Shown here: positions 28,561 through 37,199 of the stretch, one piece after another
Layout: each line of letters starts with the position of its first letter
Numbering within the stretch: the stretch's first letter is position 1
NCBI RefSeq assembly: GCF_010672525.1
Contig: NZ_JAAHGH010000023.1
Coordinates: 25,208-89,207, forward strand
Reading direction: 5' to 3'
Origin: Okeania sp. SIO2B3
GTDB lineage: Bacteria > Cyanobacteriota > Cyanobacteriia > Cyanobacteriales > Microcoleaceae
Length of the DNA: 64,000 bases
Position numbers and translations under genes: made by a program
The notes under the pieces: model-generated
Seen by the model: the letters and a program-made list of their open reading frames with translations, nothing else
What the model was told of the DNA's origin: nothing
The model's database searches: none

Positions 28561-30471
28561 TTAACTAGCTAACTCTTTAACCTTACTCATAATACCTTCA
28601 GGATCGATCCCTTGATGAGGGAACTGTTCCCATAGACCACCACAACCTTCTTGGTGAGTAGCTAAGTAACCAAACTTAGGAGTCAAACCACGTTCCAGTA
28701 ACCAAGAACCGAAACGACTACCCAAACCTGTACGACGGTTGAACGCTTCAACAACCAATACAAAAGGAGCACTACCAACTTTCTGCAACATATCTTCGTC
28801 AATGACATTGAGAGTAGGTTTATTAATCAAACCAACATCTATTCCTTGCTGCTTCAGACGTTCCACTGCATCAAGAGAGCGGTACAACGCATCACCAAAA
28901 CTGACAATATAACCTGCTGTACCTTCCCGGATGACTTCATCTTTCCCAGGAGTAAACTTATAACCTTCACCAAAGAATTCATTACCATTGCTGTCTAACA
29001 GAATTGGTACTTTGGAGCGAGTGGAGAAGATAAACCGCATTCCAGTTTGAGTAAATACTGCTTCCACACAAGCTTTCATTTGGTTCGCATCAGCAGGGAA
29101 ATATAAGCGAGTTTCATAACCATCATCAAGACCGTTATCGGCAAACATATTATTGATGCCAAAGTGGCAAGTATTGTCTGCCATGTCATCTATACCAGCG
29201 TGGGAGAAGTGACACAAAACGTTCGAGTTGTTCAACCGCGCCATTGTAATTTCAGAAATACACATTTCTAAGAAAGCACTGAATGTGGCAAAAATACCTT
29301 GCTTCCCTGCTTCCATACCAAACCCCGCAGCAGCAGAAAAATTGCCACGCTCCATGATGCCACCACTAATAAACCGCTCTGGAAAAGCATCATGAATTTG
29401 TTTGAAACCACAAGAACCTTCTAAGTCACTGTCAACAAATAAATGATTTTTGCGTTCCTCTTCACTCATACCTTTGAGGACAGATACCACACTCTCACCA
29501 AAGACGTTGCGGTTAGAACCCATTTTGTCACTTACACCCATAAAAGTGTAACTTTGCTTTGGTTTTTCAATATCTTTAAGATAGTTAACTGCTTCAGTTC
29601 TGCCTTTTGCATCTAGATATTCGATCGCTAATTTTAAAGGAATCACATCATGTCCGTGGGTAGAACCTTCTAGACCTTCAATACCCACACTCATTTTCCG
29701 CTTATTAATCACAGCGATCGGACCTTCAGTTGTAGCCGCCTGACATATTCGTTGATACAGACTGTCTAAATCTTCCCCATCTCCTTCAAGTACGGTTAAG
29801 CCATGACCTGTCAAGGTTTTGTTGAGGTCGTAACCTTTTAAATAGTCGGAGGGATGACCCGCAATAGTAACATCATTATCATCAATTATCAATTTAACAT
29901 TGAGATTTTGTGCTACTGCCATTCTTGCTGCTTCAGCATCGTTACCCTCTTGTTGAGAACCGTCGGAACCCAAGCAAAAGACTAATTTATCAGGATTTGC
30001 CATTGCCACACCATTGATATAAGGCCACATATGACCTAATCTACCGGAACTGAATTTAACTCCAGGAGTAAATCCTAATTCTGGGTGTCCTGGTAAATGA
30101 GAATTAGCTGCCCGATAATTTACCAGACGTTCCACAGGAAGTTCTCCTGCGATAGCTGCCATTAAGTATTGAGTAGCCACACGGTGTCCAGCTTCATCAA
30201 AGAAAATAGGTACAAATTTTTCTGCTGCACCTCGGAAAAAGGCATCTAAAATCATAACTTCGGGCACTGTGTCATAAGGGCCACCTGTATGACCTCCTAC
30301 TCCTCTAGCAGCACCAGTGGCGGTGAAGAAAATTATAGTATCACGGCAAAGTTGAATATTTGCTTTGAGTGTGTCGCGTTGTTCGTCTGTGAGAGTTGGG
30401 TTTGTGGGGTCGAGAGAAAGTGGTTTATAGCTTCCTATGTCAATTGGAAATGGTGCTGTAGTAATTGTCAT
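28561..30471 (-). CDS. Transketolase-like thiamine-diphosphate enzyme
   Basis: The 636-residue protein has the three-domain layout of transketolases. The N-terminal TPP domain contains GVGGHTGGPYDTVPE, GRLGHMWPYINGVA and the diphosphate/Mg motif GSDGSQQEGNDAEAARMA...LIIDDNDVTIAG. The pyrimidine-binding domain contains FVDSDLEGSCGFKQIHDAFPERFI and ERGNFSAAAGFGMEAGKQGIFATF. A transketolase C-terminal domain ends it. It departs from the usual housekeeping TktA (no SGHPGxPMGxAP; here GGHTGGPYDTVP), so I treat it as a divergent paralogue whose sugar substrates may differ. Similar genes occur in other cyanobacteria. It is single, with repeats on both sides. Confidence 0.85.
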   Translation of the reverse strand: MTITTAPFPIDIGSYKPLSLDPTNPTLTDEQRDTLKANIQLCRDTIIFFTATGAARGVGGHTGGPYDTVPEVMILDAFFRGAAEKFVPIFFDEAGHRVATQYLMAAIAGELPVERLVNYRAANSHLPGHPELGFTPGVKFSSGRLGHMWPYINGVAMANPDKLVFCLGSDGSQQEGNDAEAARMAVAQNLNVKLIIDDNDVTIAGHPSDYLKGYDLNKTLTGHGLTVLEGDGEDLDSLYQRICQAATTEGPIAVINKRKMSVGIEGLEGSTHGHDVIPLKLAIEYLDAKGRTEAVNYLKDIEKPKQSYTFMGVSDKMGSNRNVFGESVVSVLKGMSEEERKNHLFVDSDLEGSCGFKQIHDAFPERFISGGIMERGNFSAAAGFGMEAGKQGIFATFSAFLEMCISEITMARLNNSNVLCHFSHAGIDDMADNTCHFGINNMFADNGLDDGYETRLYFPADANQMKACVEAVFTQTGMRFIFSTRSKVPILLDSNGNEFFGEGYKFTPGKDEVIREGTAGYIVSFGDALYRSLDAVERLKQQGIDVGLINKPTLNVIDEDMLQKVGSAPFVLVVEAFNRRTGLGSRFGSWLLERGLTPKFGYLATHQEGCGGLWEQFPHQGIDPEGIMSKVKELAS

Positions 30472-30998
30472 GGTTAATAACAGTGATAATATTTATCTAT
30501 GTTTTATATATCTGTGTCCATAATTTATTTCATACCTGTGATGAGGAATAAAATGTTTATGGGCAAAGAGTTAAAGAAAGCCTACCATAGTTGGTGAGTT
30601 TTTTAATAATTATTTTATTTTTTTACTATCGAGTGAGGGCGAATGCCATTCGCCCCTACATCTAGTTTGTAGGTTGGGTTGACAAAGGAAACCCAACAAA
30701 CCAATCTTTATTGTTGGGATTATTGGGTTGTGAATCGCACTTTTTCCTTTCCCTTGGAATGCTACGCAAACGAAATGCTCTGCCAACAGGTGGTGGTGCA
30801 AAACAAAACTTACAGTACGATCGCTAATTATTTGAACCTGATATTGGATATTATTTTGTTTTGGGTCTTAGTCGATATCCTAAAAATAAAGGTGGTGGTG
30901 CATTGTAATGGTGGTCTATGGCTTTGTTGCATGAAAGTATATAGCTGTCGCACTTGCTTGTGCATATCTACAACAATAACGCGCTGAAACTGCTGTAA

Positions 30999-31273
30999 CT
31001 GTTGGACAATAGATAAATAGAACATCAGTATTTGAAATCAAAAAGCTGAAACCTTTACAGGTAAAAGCTTTGATATTTTAACGGTTATCCCTAACTATTG
31101 GACAATAGTAAATAGAACATCAATAGTCGCTTTCATAGAGCGATATAGCTGCCGCACTTGCTCCGCCAACGCTTTCTCAGCAGAGCAATAACTATTGGAC
31201 AATAGATAAATAGAACATCAATAGGACTTACGCAGATAAGCTATATATAGCGCTCAAAACTATTGTACAATAG
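30999..31273. repeat. Four copies of palindrome CTATTGGACAATAG with a conserved tail
   Basis: Copies are at 30999-31012 (CTGTTG variant), 31095-31108, 31192-31205 and 31260-31273 (CTATTGTACAATAG, a perfect palindrome). The first three are followed by (ATA)AATAGAACATCA. Spacing is about 96, 97 and 68 bp. Confidence 0.75.
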
Positions 31274-31311
31274 TCTTTATAATCTATAAATAGTGCCTTT
31301 GCGTAAGTCCT
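31223..31311. mobile_element. 89-bp MITE with 12-bp perfect inverted ends
   Basis: AGGACTTACGCA (31223-31234) is exactly inverted as TGCGTAAGTCCT (31300-31311). ATCAAT lies directly left of the element and again 1 nt to its right, so it may be a target duplication. The GGACTTACGCA end is common in cyanobacterial insertion sequences. Confidence 0.8.
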
Positions 31312-31549
31312 GATCAATAATCGCGTGCTTAGAGCGATTAAGCTGCGGAATGGATGTTAAGAACGCTACTTTCATGCCACAAAATGGTGTATAATTTAAT
31401 ACTCCCCATCTCCCCATCTCCCCCAACCATATAAGCGGAGGGAGCAAGTGCGGCAGCTATATAGCTCCTTGGAACTGGAATGACTTAATTAGGGTTTGCT
31501 GATTGGTATAATCTCAAAAGTTTTGAAATGATCGACCATAAAATTAATT

Positions 31550-32326
31550 ATGCCTTTGATTCCTCTCTCTGAAACAGTAGCAAAAACAACCCTTAAAAAT
31601 CTTCAACTTATAGCTACTGATATGGATGGTACATTAACTAAAAATGGTAAATTTACTTCTAATCTTTTCCTGAGTTTAGAAAAATTAGCAGCAGCTAAAA
31701 TTCAGGTATTAGTAATTACAGGTCGTTCTGCAGGTTGGGTGCAAGCTATTAAAAATTATCTGCCAGTAGTAGGAGCGATCGCTGAAAATGGCGGTTTATT
31801 TTATCCTACTCATAGCGAAGCACCTAAATTTTTAACTTCTATCCCAAATATTAATCTACATAGACAAAATTTAGCTGAAGTTTTCCAATACTTAAAAAGT
31901 CTATTTCCTCGGATTGAAGAATCTGTTGATAATCAGTTTAGACTCACAGATTGGACTTTTGATATTCAGGATTTAAGTTTATCTGAACTGACACAAATAG
32001 CAGAGATTTGTCACTCCAAAGGTTATAGTTTTACCTATAGCACTGTGCAATGTCATATTAAACCTTTAGAACAGGATAAAGCTACGGGTTTATTGCAAGT
32101 TTTGTCAGAATATTTTCCGGAATTAACAACAGAAAAAATTATTACAGTTGGTGATAGTCCTAATGATGAAACTCTGTTTTATAAAAGTAAATTTCCTTTG
32201 TCGGTGGGAGTAGCAAATATTCTCGAATATGCCGATAAATTGAATCATCAGCCAGTTTATATTAGCAGTCAAAAAGAAGCAGAAGGTTTTTGTGAATTAG
32301 CAGAATTACTATTAGAAGAAAATTAA
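31550..32326 (+). CDS. HAD-IIB (Cof-type) phosphatase
   Basis: The 258-residue protein has all four HAD motifs: ATDMDGTLT (motif I), VITGRS (motif II), a lysine in IKPLEQDKATGL (motif III) and TVGDSPNDETLF (motif IV). The inserted cap between motifs II and III has the C2 (Cof/sucrose-phosphatase-like) size. Such enzymes remove phosphate from sugar phosphates or flavin and pyridoxal phosphates, so the exact substrate cannot be read. It stands at the edge of the glycan island and could supply a dephosphorylated sugar, but that is speculation. It starts with ATG without a strong ribosome binding site. Confidence 0.87.
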   Translation: MPLIPLSETVAKTTLKNLQLIATDMDGTLTKNGKFTSNLFLSLEKLAAAKIQVLVITGRSAGWVQAIKNYLPVVGAIAENGGLFYPTHSEAPKFLTSIPNINLHRQNLAEVFQYLKSLFPRIEESVDNQFRLTDWTFDIQDLSLSELTQIAEICHSKGYSFTYSTVQCHIKPLEQDKATGLLQVLSEYFPELTTEKIITVGDSPNDETLFYKSKFPLSVGVANILEYADKLNHQPVYISSQKEAEGFCELAELLLEEN

Positions 32327-32564
32327 TTTTATTCAACCACAAAATCAAGATTTTTTATGCAATGTTAATCTATAGCAACTGCCATTACTACTTTGTCAAT
32401 TTCCTATGTTAAGCTGTAAGTGTGAAAAAATATGGACGCAAATAGTGTCATTATTTTAAGTTTATTTGAATTTCGCCAAAAGGAAAAAATAGTAGCTTTC
32501 TTTGTTTCCTGGAGAAAAAAAGAAACTCAAAACTTACTTAAGGTAATAATTGGGTGGGTGGACA

Positions 32565-33527
32565 ATGCCACGAGTTAGTGTTATTATTCCAGTTTATAAT
32601 AGTCTTTATGTTACTGAGGCATTAGATAGTGTCTTAAATCAGACCTATAGAGATTATGAAATTATTGTAGTTGATGATGGTTCAAGGGAACATATTCAAC
32701 AGGTTTTAGAACTATACTCTAGCAACATTAACTACATTTACCAAGAAAATCAGGGAGTGGCAGCTGCTCGTAATCGTGGAATTGAAATTGCGCAAGGAGA
32801 ATTTGTGGCATTTTTAGACCATGATGATTTTTTTCTGCCAGATAAACTGGCACTCCAGGTTAGTTGTTTTGATGCTCAACCGCAAGTGGGAATGGTTCAC
32901 ACTGGTTGGCGCAGGGTTAATCAAAAGGGGGAATATATTCAGGATGTGAAACCTTGGCATCGGATACCCGTTTTGGATTTGGAAAATTGGGTGCGGTGGA
33001 TGCCCATACTTTTTAGTGCGATGATGTTTCGACGAAAGTGGTTAGAGGAGGTGGGGGGGTTGGATACAGGATTTAAACAAGCATCAGATTTGGATTTGGT
33101 GCAACGTTTGGCCCTGATTGGTTGCGAAACAGTTTGGGTCCAGGAGGTAACAGTTTGTTATCGAGAGCATAGTGGCAATGATTCCCTGAATACCCCACTA
33201 CAAGCGCTGGAGTCATGGCAAGTCAGAGATAAATTTTTTACCCGTTCCGATTTACCAGTGGGGGTGCACTGTTTGGAAAAGGAGTGTCGTTATCGTACTC
33301 TGGTTTGGGTTGCTTGGCGGTTGTATTACACTGGGTATCTTGAGGAAATGGTGGAATATTTGGAGAAATCTTTGATTTATTCTCCCTATTCCTTGACAAA
33401 AACGGTATCAGATTGGGTGAAAACTTTTACTAAATATAGTGCCGAGTTTGGTTATGAGTTGGATGCTTTGAGTCTGACTCAATCAAAACCCTGGCAACAG
33501 ATGATTAGTTATTTTGGGAGGTTTTAG
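32565..33527 (+). CDS. Glycosyltransferase family 2 with distinctive C-terminal module
   Basis: I chose the ATG at 32565, which gives the usual MPRVSVIIPVYNS start; an in-frame TTG at 32550 lies just before it. The GT-A fold is clear: IIVVDDGS (nucleotide-sugar binding), GVAAARNRGIEIAQGEFVAFLDHDDFF with the DxD-type motif, and GGLDTGFKQASDLDLVQRL. It probably transfers a sugar from a nucleotide donor. The last 90 residues (RYRTLVWVAWRLYYTGYLEEM, then SLTKTVSDWVKTF) are not part of GT2 and recur in the next protein. Only 5 nt separate the two genes, so they form an operon. Confidence 0.9.
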   Translation: MPRVSVIIPVYNSLYVTEALDSVLNQTYRDYEIIVVDDGSREHIQQVLELYSSNINYIYQENQGVAAARNRGIEIAQGEFVAFLDHDDFFLPDKLALQVSCFDAQPQVGMVHTGWRRVNQKGEYIQDVKPWHRIPVLDLENWVRWMPILFSAMMFRRKWLEEVGGLDTGFKQASDLDLVQRLALIGCETVWVQEVTVCYREHSGNDSLNTPLQALESWQVRDKFFTRSDLPVGVHCLEKECRYRTLVWVAWRLYYTGYLEEMVEYLEKSLIYSPYSLTKTVSDWVKTFTKYSAEFGYELDALSLTQSKPWQQMISYFGRF

Positions 33528-33532
33528 AGGTT

Positions 33533-34096
33533 ATGGGTATGGAGGAGCTGAAACAGGAGTTGGAGCAGTCTCATGCTGAGTTTTATCAGCTTTTAATGGA
33601 GTTGGAGCAATCTCATGCTCAGTTAGAGCAGATGCAGATGGAATTTGAAGAGTCTGAGTTACTGAGAAAAAAGATGGAGATAGACTTGGAGCAAATGAAA
33701 TACCACTTGGAGCATACTCAGGGGGAATTAGCGCAAACTAAATCAGCATTGCATCAGACTGAGGGTGAATTGGATAGATATAAGTATAGGGAGGCGATCG
33801 CTTCTCAGATTATTTCAGAGAAAGAAAAGGAGTATAAGCAGTTGGTGTGGGATGCTTGGTCTGCTTATCGGAGTGGGAATATTAATCAGATGGTTGATTG
33901 TTTACAGAGGTCTCTGAAATGTACCTCCTTGTCGCGGACTAAAACTGTGTCTAATTGGGTGAAAAGTTGGAGGGAGTTTTCTCAACAGAAGGGAGAAAGG
34001 TTTGAGGTGCGTCGTTTGGATGGATATCAGGAGTGGAAACAGTTATTGCGACGGATGACTGTGGTTAAATCTGGAGGAAATATCAGCCCCGCTTAA
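33533..34096 (+). CDS. Coiled-coil protein sharing the GT2 partner's C-terminal module
   Basis: Residues 1-95 form a long heptad coiled coil rich in E, Q and L (repeats such as ELEQSHAEFYQLLMELEQ). Residues 100-180 (YKQLVWDAWSAYRSGNINQM, then LSRTKTVSNWVKSW) match the extra C-terminal module of the preceding glycosyltransferase. The conserved pattern is VWxAWxxYxxGxxxxMVxxLxxSL, followed by TKTVSxWVK. It carries no catalytic motif. It is cotranscribed with the GT2 and ends in a strong terminator. I infer a scaffold or partner that docks with the enzyme through the shared module. Confidence 0.8.
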   Translation: MGMEELKQELEQSHAEFYQLLMELEQSHAQLEQMQMEFEESELLRKKMEIDLEQMKYHLEHTQGELAQTKSALHQTEGELDRYKYREAIASQIISEKEKEYKQLVWDAWSAYRSGNINQMVDCLQRSLKCTSLSRTKTVSNWVKSWREFSQQKGERFEVRRLDGYQEWKQLLRRMTVVKSGGNISPA

Positions 34097-34152
34097 ATCT
34101 TTCAAATTTGAGTATCAAAAGTCAGCATAGAGCAATAATTCCTTAAAGTGGT

Positions 34153-34183
34153 AACCTATAGGTAAATTTCCTATAGGTTTTTT
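34153..34183 (+). terminator. Rho-independent terminator of the GT2/coiled-coil operon
   Basis: AACCTATAGG pairs perfectly with CCTATAGGTT across a 7-nt loop and is followed by a T-run. It begins 56 nt after the stop codon. Confidence 0.88.
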
Positions 34184-34209
34184 CTATAAATTTAAATCGT
34201 TTTTAACGA

Positions 34210-35256
34210 TTACCCCATAGGGTATCCATAAGCTTCAAGATTAAGATTATACTCTTTTTCTAATATCTGGTTTTGAGAAATGCAATAGTTGCTGATAGAT
34301 TTTTTTAAGTAGTCAGGATATAGCGTGCTTGCCCTTTCTCCTTCCTGAAAATACTCCCTCAAATTATGTCTAATATCTTTAATAAATTCTTTCCAGTTAT
34401 CTAAATTATTAGACCCTGTTTCTAACACACTATCTAATTTCAAATTCATACTCTTATGATCTTCAGAAGGAAGCATATCTATATATGAATTCATAGCTTC
34501 TTTATATGATTTCAAATCATTTGCCATCAGAAACTTTTGGCAATATAGAAAATCTACAAGTCGCGTAGTTATGCGATTTTTCTCTCGCTTAATCTTGCTT
34601 GTATCTCCAATTAGAGTCAGACTTTCCTCTTTACTAATCCCTAAGGTTATAGATAGGTTTTTGGCAAAGTTATTGATATCTTCCTTAAACTCTTCATACA
34701 AAAGAATATGTATATTCTCAGAGCCAAATATTTCTGAATAAAGTTTAATAATTTTTCCATACCTAATCTCAGTAATTTCATTAAAAAGAGCAGGAGAGCG
34801 CCACTGTTTTTTGAGCCAGCTTTCAAAACCATTAAAAGTGTTAGGATGCTCCAGATTAAGACGCCAAAAATATGTTGATTCTATCCAATCTAAAGGATGC
34901 CTCAAAGTTATTAAAATTTTAACATTTCTGAAAATTTGCGTGAGTCGCATAGCACAAATGTATGGATCCATAAATTTGTAAGTACTAAAATCTTCCTCTG
35001 ATAAAACTAGAACTTTTTTCTCATTACTCATCTGAGTAATAGCTTCAAAGTAAGCTTCATAAACTTCCTCAAGATTGAACGAGATGCTATCCCGACGGAC
35101 AATTGCATCACCTGCTTTTAGCATTCTCTTATTATCTGACCATACTTTACCAAGATAGCCAATCTCGGAGTGACGAGAGAAAAAATATCTCTGTAGAAAA
35201 GTGGTTCCGGTCTTGGCTAAACCAATATGTACAAAAATAGGTAATCTGTTATTCAT
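34210..35256 (-). CDS. Sulfotransferase family protein
   Basis: The 348-residue protein opens with IFVHIGLAKTGTTFLQRYFF, the 5'-phosphosulfate (PAPS) loop of sulfotransferases. ITLRHPLDWIESTYFWRL carries the 3'-phosphate-binding Arg and Ser. The rest is helical and divergent. It probably sulfates a carbohydrate, given the surrounding glycosyltransferase genes. It is the last gene of a long minus-strand series, 60 bp after the TPR-GT61 gene. Confidence 0.88.
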   Translation of the reverse strand: MNNRLPIFVHIGLAKTGTTFLQRYFFSRHSEIGYLGKVWSDNKRMLKAGDAIVRRDSISFNLEEVYEAYFEAITQMSNEKKVLVLSEEDFSTYKFMDPYICAMRLTQIFRNVKILITLRHPLDWIESTYFWRLNLEHPNTFNGFESWLKKQWRSPALFNEITEIRYGKIIKLYSEIFGSENIHILLYEEFKEDINNFAKNLSITLGISKEESLTLIGDTSKIKREKNRITTRLVDFLYCQKFLMANDLKSYKEAMNSYIDMLPSEDHKSMNLKLDSVLETGSNNLDNWKEFIKDIRHNLREYFQEGERASTLYPDYLKKSISNYCISQNQILEKEYNLNLEAYGYPMG

Positions 35257-35316
35257 AAATATTAATTCTTATTTTTCCAATTACTAAAGTTTTTGTTCTA
35301 ATTAGGCTTCAGGAGC

Positions 35317-37176
35317 CTATAGTAAATTTGCCATACTCAATAGTTCAGCTAGCAAACTAATATCGACAAATATATCTTCCTGATTTCTTTGCTGAGAACT
35401 TTTTGCTGAGTGTACTGAACTCGTTCCATCTTCTGTAGAAAAATTGTAACTAGGGTCGTGATAGCTATAATATTCAAGATTGCAGCAATTGGAGAGTGAC
35501 CAGTAATAGGGTTTAACATGAGATGAAAAGAGTTCAATTACTTTTGTGCCAGGGTTACAAAACACTATGTTAGTTAGACCAGCACCATGAGGTGCGACTA
35601 TAGCCTCAGTTTCAGACATCAGGGAAGCTTGTTCGGAAACTGTCATTGACTCTAAAATAACAGTTTCAAATTGATATTTGCTTAATAAATTAACCACTTC
35701 TTCTTCATTAATAATTTTACGCTTTCCTCTCTTATTTCTACTGATATAGATTCGTCGTTTTTTAGTTAAACCATTTGAAGTTGGAGAAAGAAAATACCTC
35801 CTTAGAAAATTAACAGCCCATTCTTCAACATTGAGTGCAGGATTTTTAAATGAAGGAACAATCAGATTTTCTGCACTAATATGAGGCAGACTTTCACTCT
35901 CTATAACTTGAGAGGCAGAAATGCCGATTTTCTGGAGTGTTTCTATTTGAAAAGGATGCCTATATCTATTAACAACAAATTTATCAATTTTTTCGAGACT
36001 CATACCAGAATTATAAATCAAATCAATACGAGGCAGCAAATCAATCATCCAATGGTAGTATCCTCCTCCAGCACCTGGTGTCACTAAAGAGCAGACCGAA
36101 CCACCAATTTTTTTTAAAGGTGGCAACCGATCGGAGCTAAGAATAAGCTCTGTATTACCAATTGATACTTCCGAGACCAAATGATTTTCTGAGGTATATA
36201 TTACGTTATTTTTACTATCTAGCCATGCTCTTCCATCCCGGACAAAAGTAACAAAGGTTTCTGACACTTTTACTTCCTTAACTGCAAGCTCTGGATGTAC
36301 TTGAGAATTAAGTCCTTTTGGTGATGAGAGCTTAAATTTATAAGCTGGATGAACTGTTTCAAACTTTACCGACCCATCTTTATTTGATTCGTCTTTTATT
36401 ACTTTGACTATTGGTAACGTTTGACAGAAATGATTTAAAACACCGACAGGTAGCCTTCCATTATAACAATTTACTGCATTATCGAGATCGCCTTTCAACT
36501 CAAAAGCTTTTCCTAGATGTGTGTAAACTTGCCTGTAGTCAGGTTTTATTCTTAAAGCTTGAATAAAATTTTGTATGGAATCTTCATACTGAAGCTTTTT
36601 AAGTAAACCTAACCCTAAGTAGAAATAGCTTTCACTCGAGTCAGGATTTATACTAATTGCCAACTCATAGTGATAGATTGACTCATCAAGCCGATGCTGC
36701 TCCATTAAAGCATTTCCTAAAGCATTATGAAGTAAAAATTTCTGTCGGTTTTGCTGAAAAATGGAAAGAGATTTTTGATACCAAGATATCCCATTATCGA
36801 CTTCACCGTTCTTAACAAAAAGATTACCTAAGTTGTAATAAGACCAGAAAGAAGATGGATTAAGTTCAAGAGATTTCAAATAATGTGAAATTGCTGGTAC
36901 AGTTTCCCCTATTTTCTCAAAAATATTCCCTAGTTGCAAATGATATCTGAAAAACTTTGAATTGATAGCAATGAGCTTTTGATAGCATTGAATAAGCTCC
37001 TGATACTTTTTTTGCTTTTCCAACACCTTAGCAAACTGAACATAATAAAGCTCATCTCCAGGATTTAAGTCAATCGACTTTTGATAAGCTTTAGCAGCTT
37101 CATCTAATTTTCCCTGTTCTTCTAGTTGTTTACCAAGTTCAAAAAAATCCTGAGATAAATTTTCTGATTTCTTCAT
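35317..37176 (-). CDS. TPR protein with GT61 (DUF563) glycosyltransferase domain
   Basis: The 619-residue protein has about six TPR units in residues 1-235 (for example AAKAYQKSIDLNPGDELYYV and NPSSFWSYYNLGNLFVKNGE). The C-terminal half is a GT61/DUF563 domain, shown by GGYYHWMIDLLPRIDLI near residue 372 and VAPHGAGLTNIVFCNPGTKVIEL near 535. GT61 enzymes add xylose or GlcNAc in eukaryotes; cyanobacterial substrates are unknown. The TPR part could recruit a protein acceptor. It is followed within 24 bp by a similar gene, the start of an apparent tandem duplication. Confidence 0.85.
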   Translation of the reverse strand: MKKSENLSQDFFELGKQLEEQGKLDEAAKAYQKSIDLNPGDELYYVQFAKVLEKQKKYQELIQCYQKLIAINSKFFRYHLQLGNIFEKIGETVPAISHYLKSLELNPSSFWSYYNLGNLFVKNGEVDNGISWYQKSLSIFQQNRQKFLLHNALGNALMEQHRLDESIYHYELAISINPDSSESYFYLGLGLLKKLQYEDSIQNFIQALRIKPDYRQVYTHLGKAFELKGDLDNAVNCYNGRLPVGVLNHFCQTLPIVKVIKDESNKDGSVKFETVHPAYKFKLSSPKGLNSQVHPELAVKEVKVSETFVTFVRDGRAWLDSKNNVIYTSENHLVSEVSIGNTELILSSDRLPPLKKIGGSVCSLVTPGAGGGYYHWMIDLLPRIDLIYNSGMSLEKIDKFVVNRYRHPFQIETLQKIGISASQVIESESLPHISAENLIVPSFKNPALNVEEWAVNFLRRYFLSPTSNGLTKKRRIYISRNKRGKRKIINEEEVVNLLSKYQFETVILESMTVSEQASLMSETEAIVAPHGAGLTNIVFCNPGTKVIELFSSHVKPYYWSLSNCCNLEYYSYHDPSYNFSTEDGTSSVHSAKSSQQRNQEDIFVDISLLAELLSMANLL

Positions 37177-37199
37177 TTTTATTGTTTCATACGACTAAC

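Larger units (their letters stand above)
30472..31549. other. 1.08-kb gene-free region rich in palindromes
   Basis: No gene is supported. Contents: hairpin GGGCGAAT-gcc-ATTCGCCC (30637-30655), the GTTGGGTT/AACCCAAC repeat (about 30669-30697), four copies of a 14-bp palindrome (separate entry), an 89-bp MITE (separate entry), and three copies of TATAGCTGYCGCACTTGCT in both orientations (30941, 31145, 31449). Confidence 0.6.

Noticed and set aside
30679..30987. 102-residue open frame and overlapping minus-strand frames
   Set aside because: They lie in palindromic repeats with no coding pattern.
30999..31273. Possible CRISPR array (repeats at about 96-bp spacing)
   Set aside because: The shared units are short palindromes with variable tails and unequal spacing, with only four copies and no cas genes nearby.
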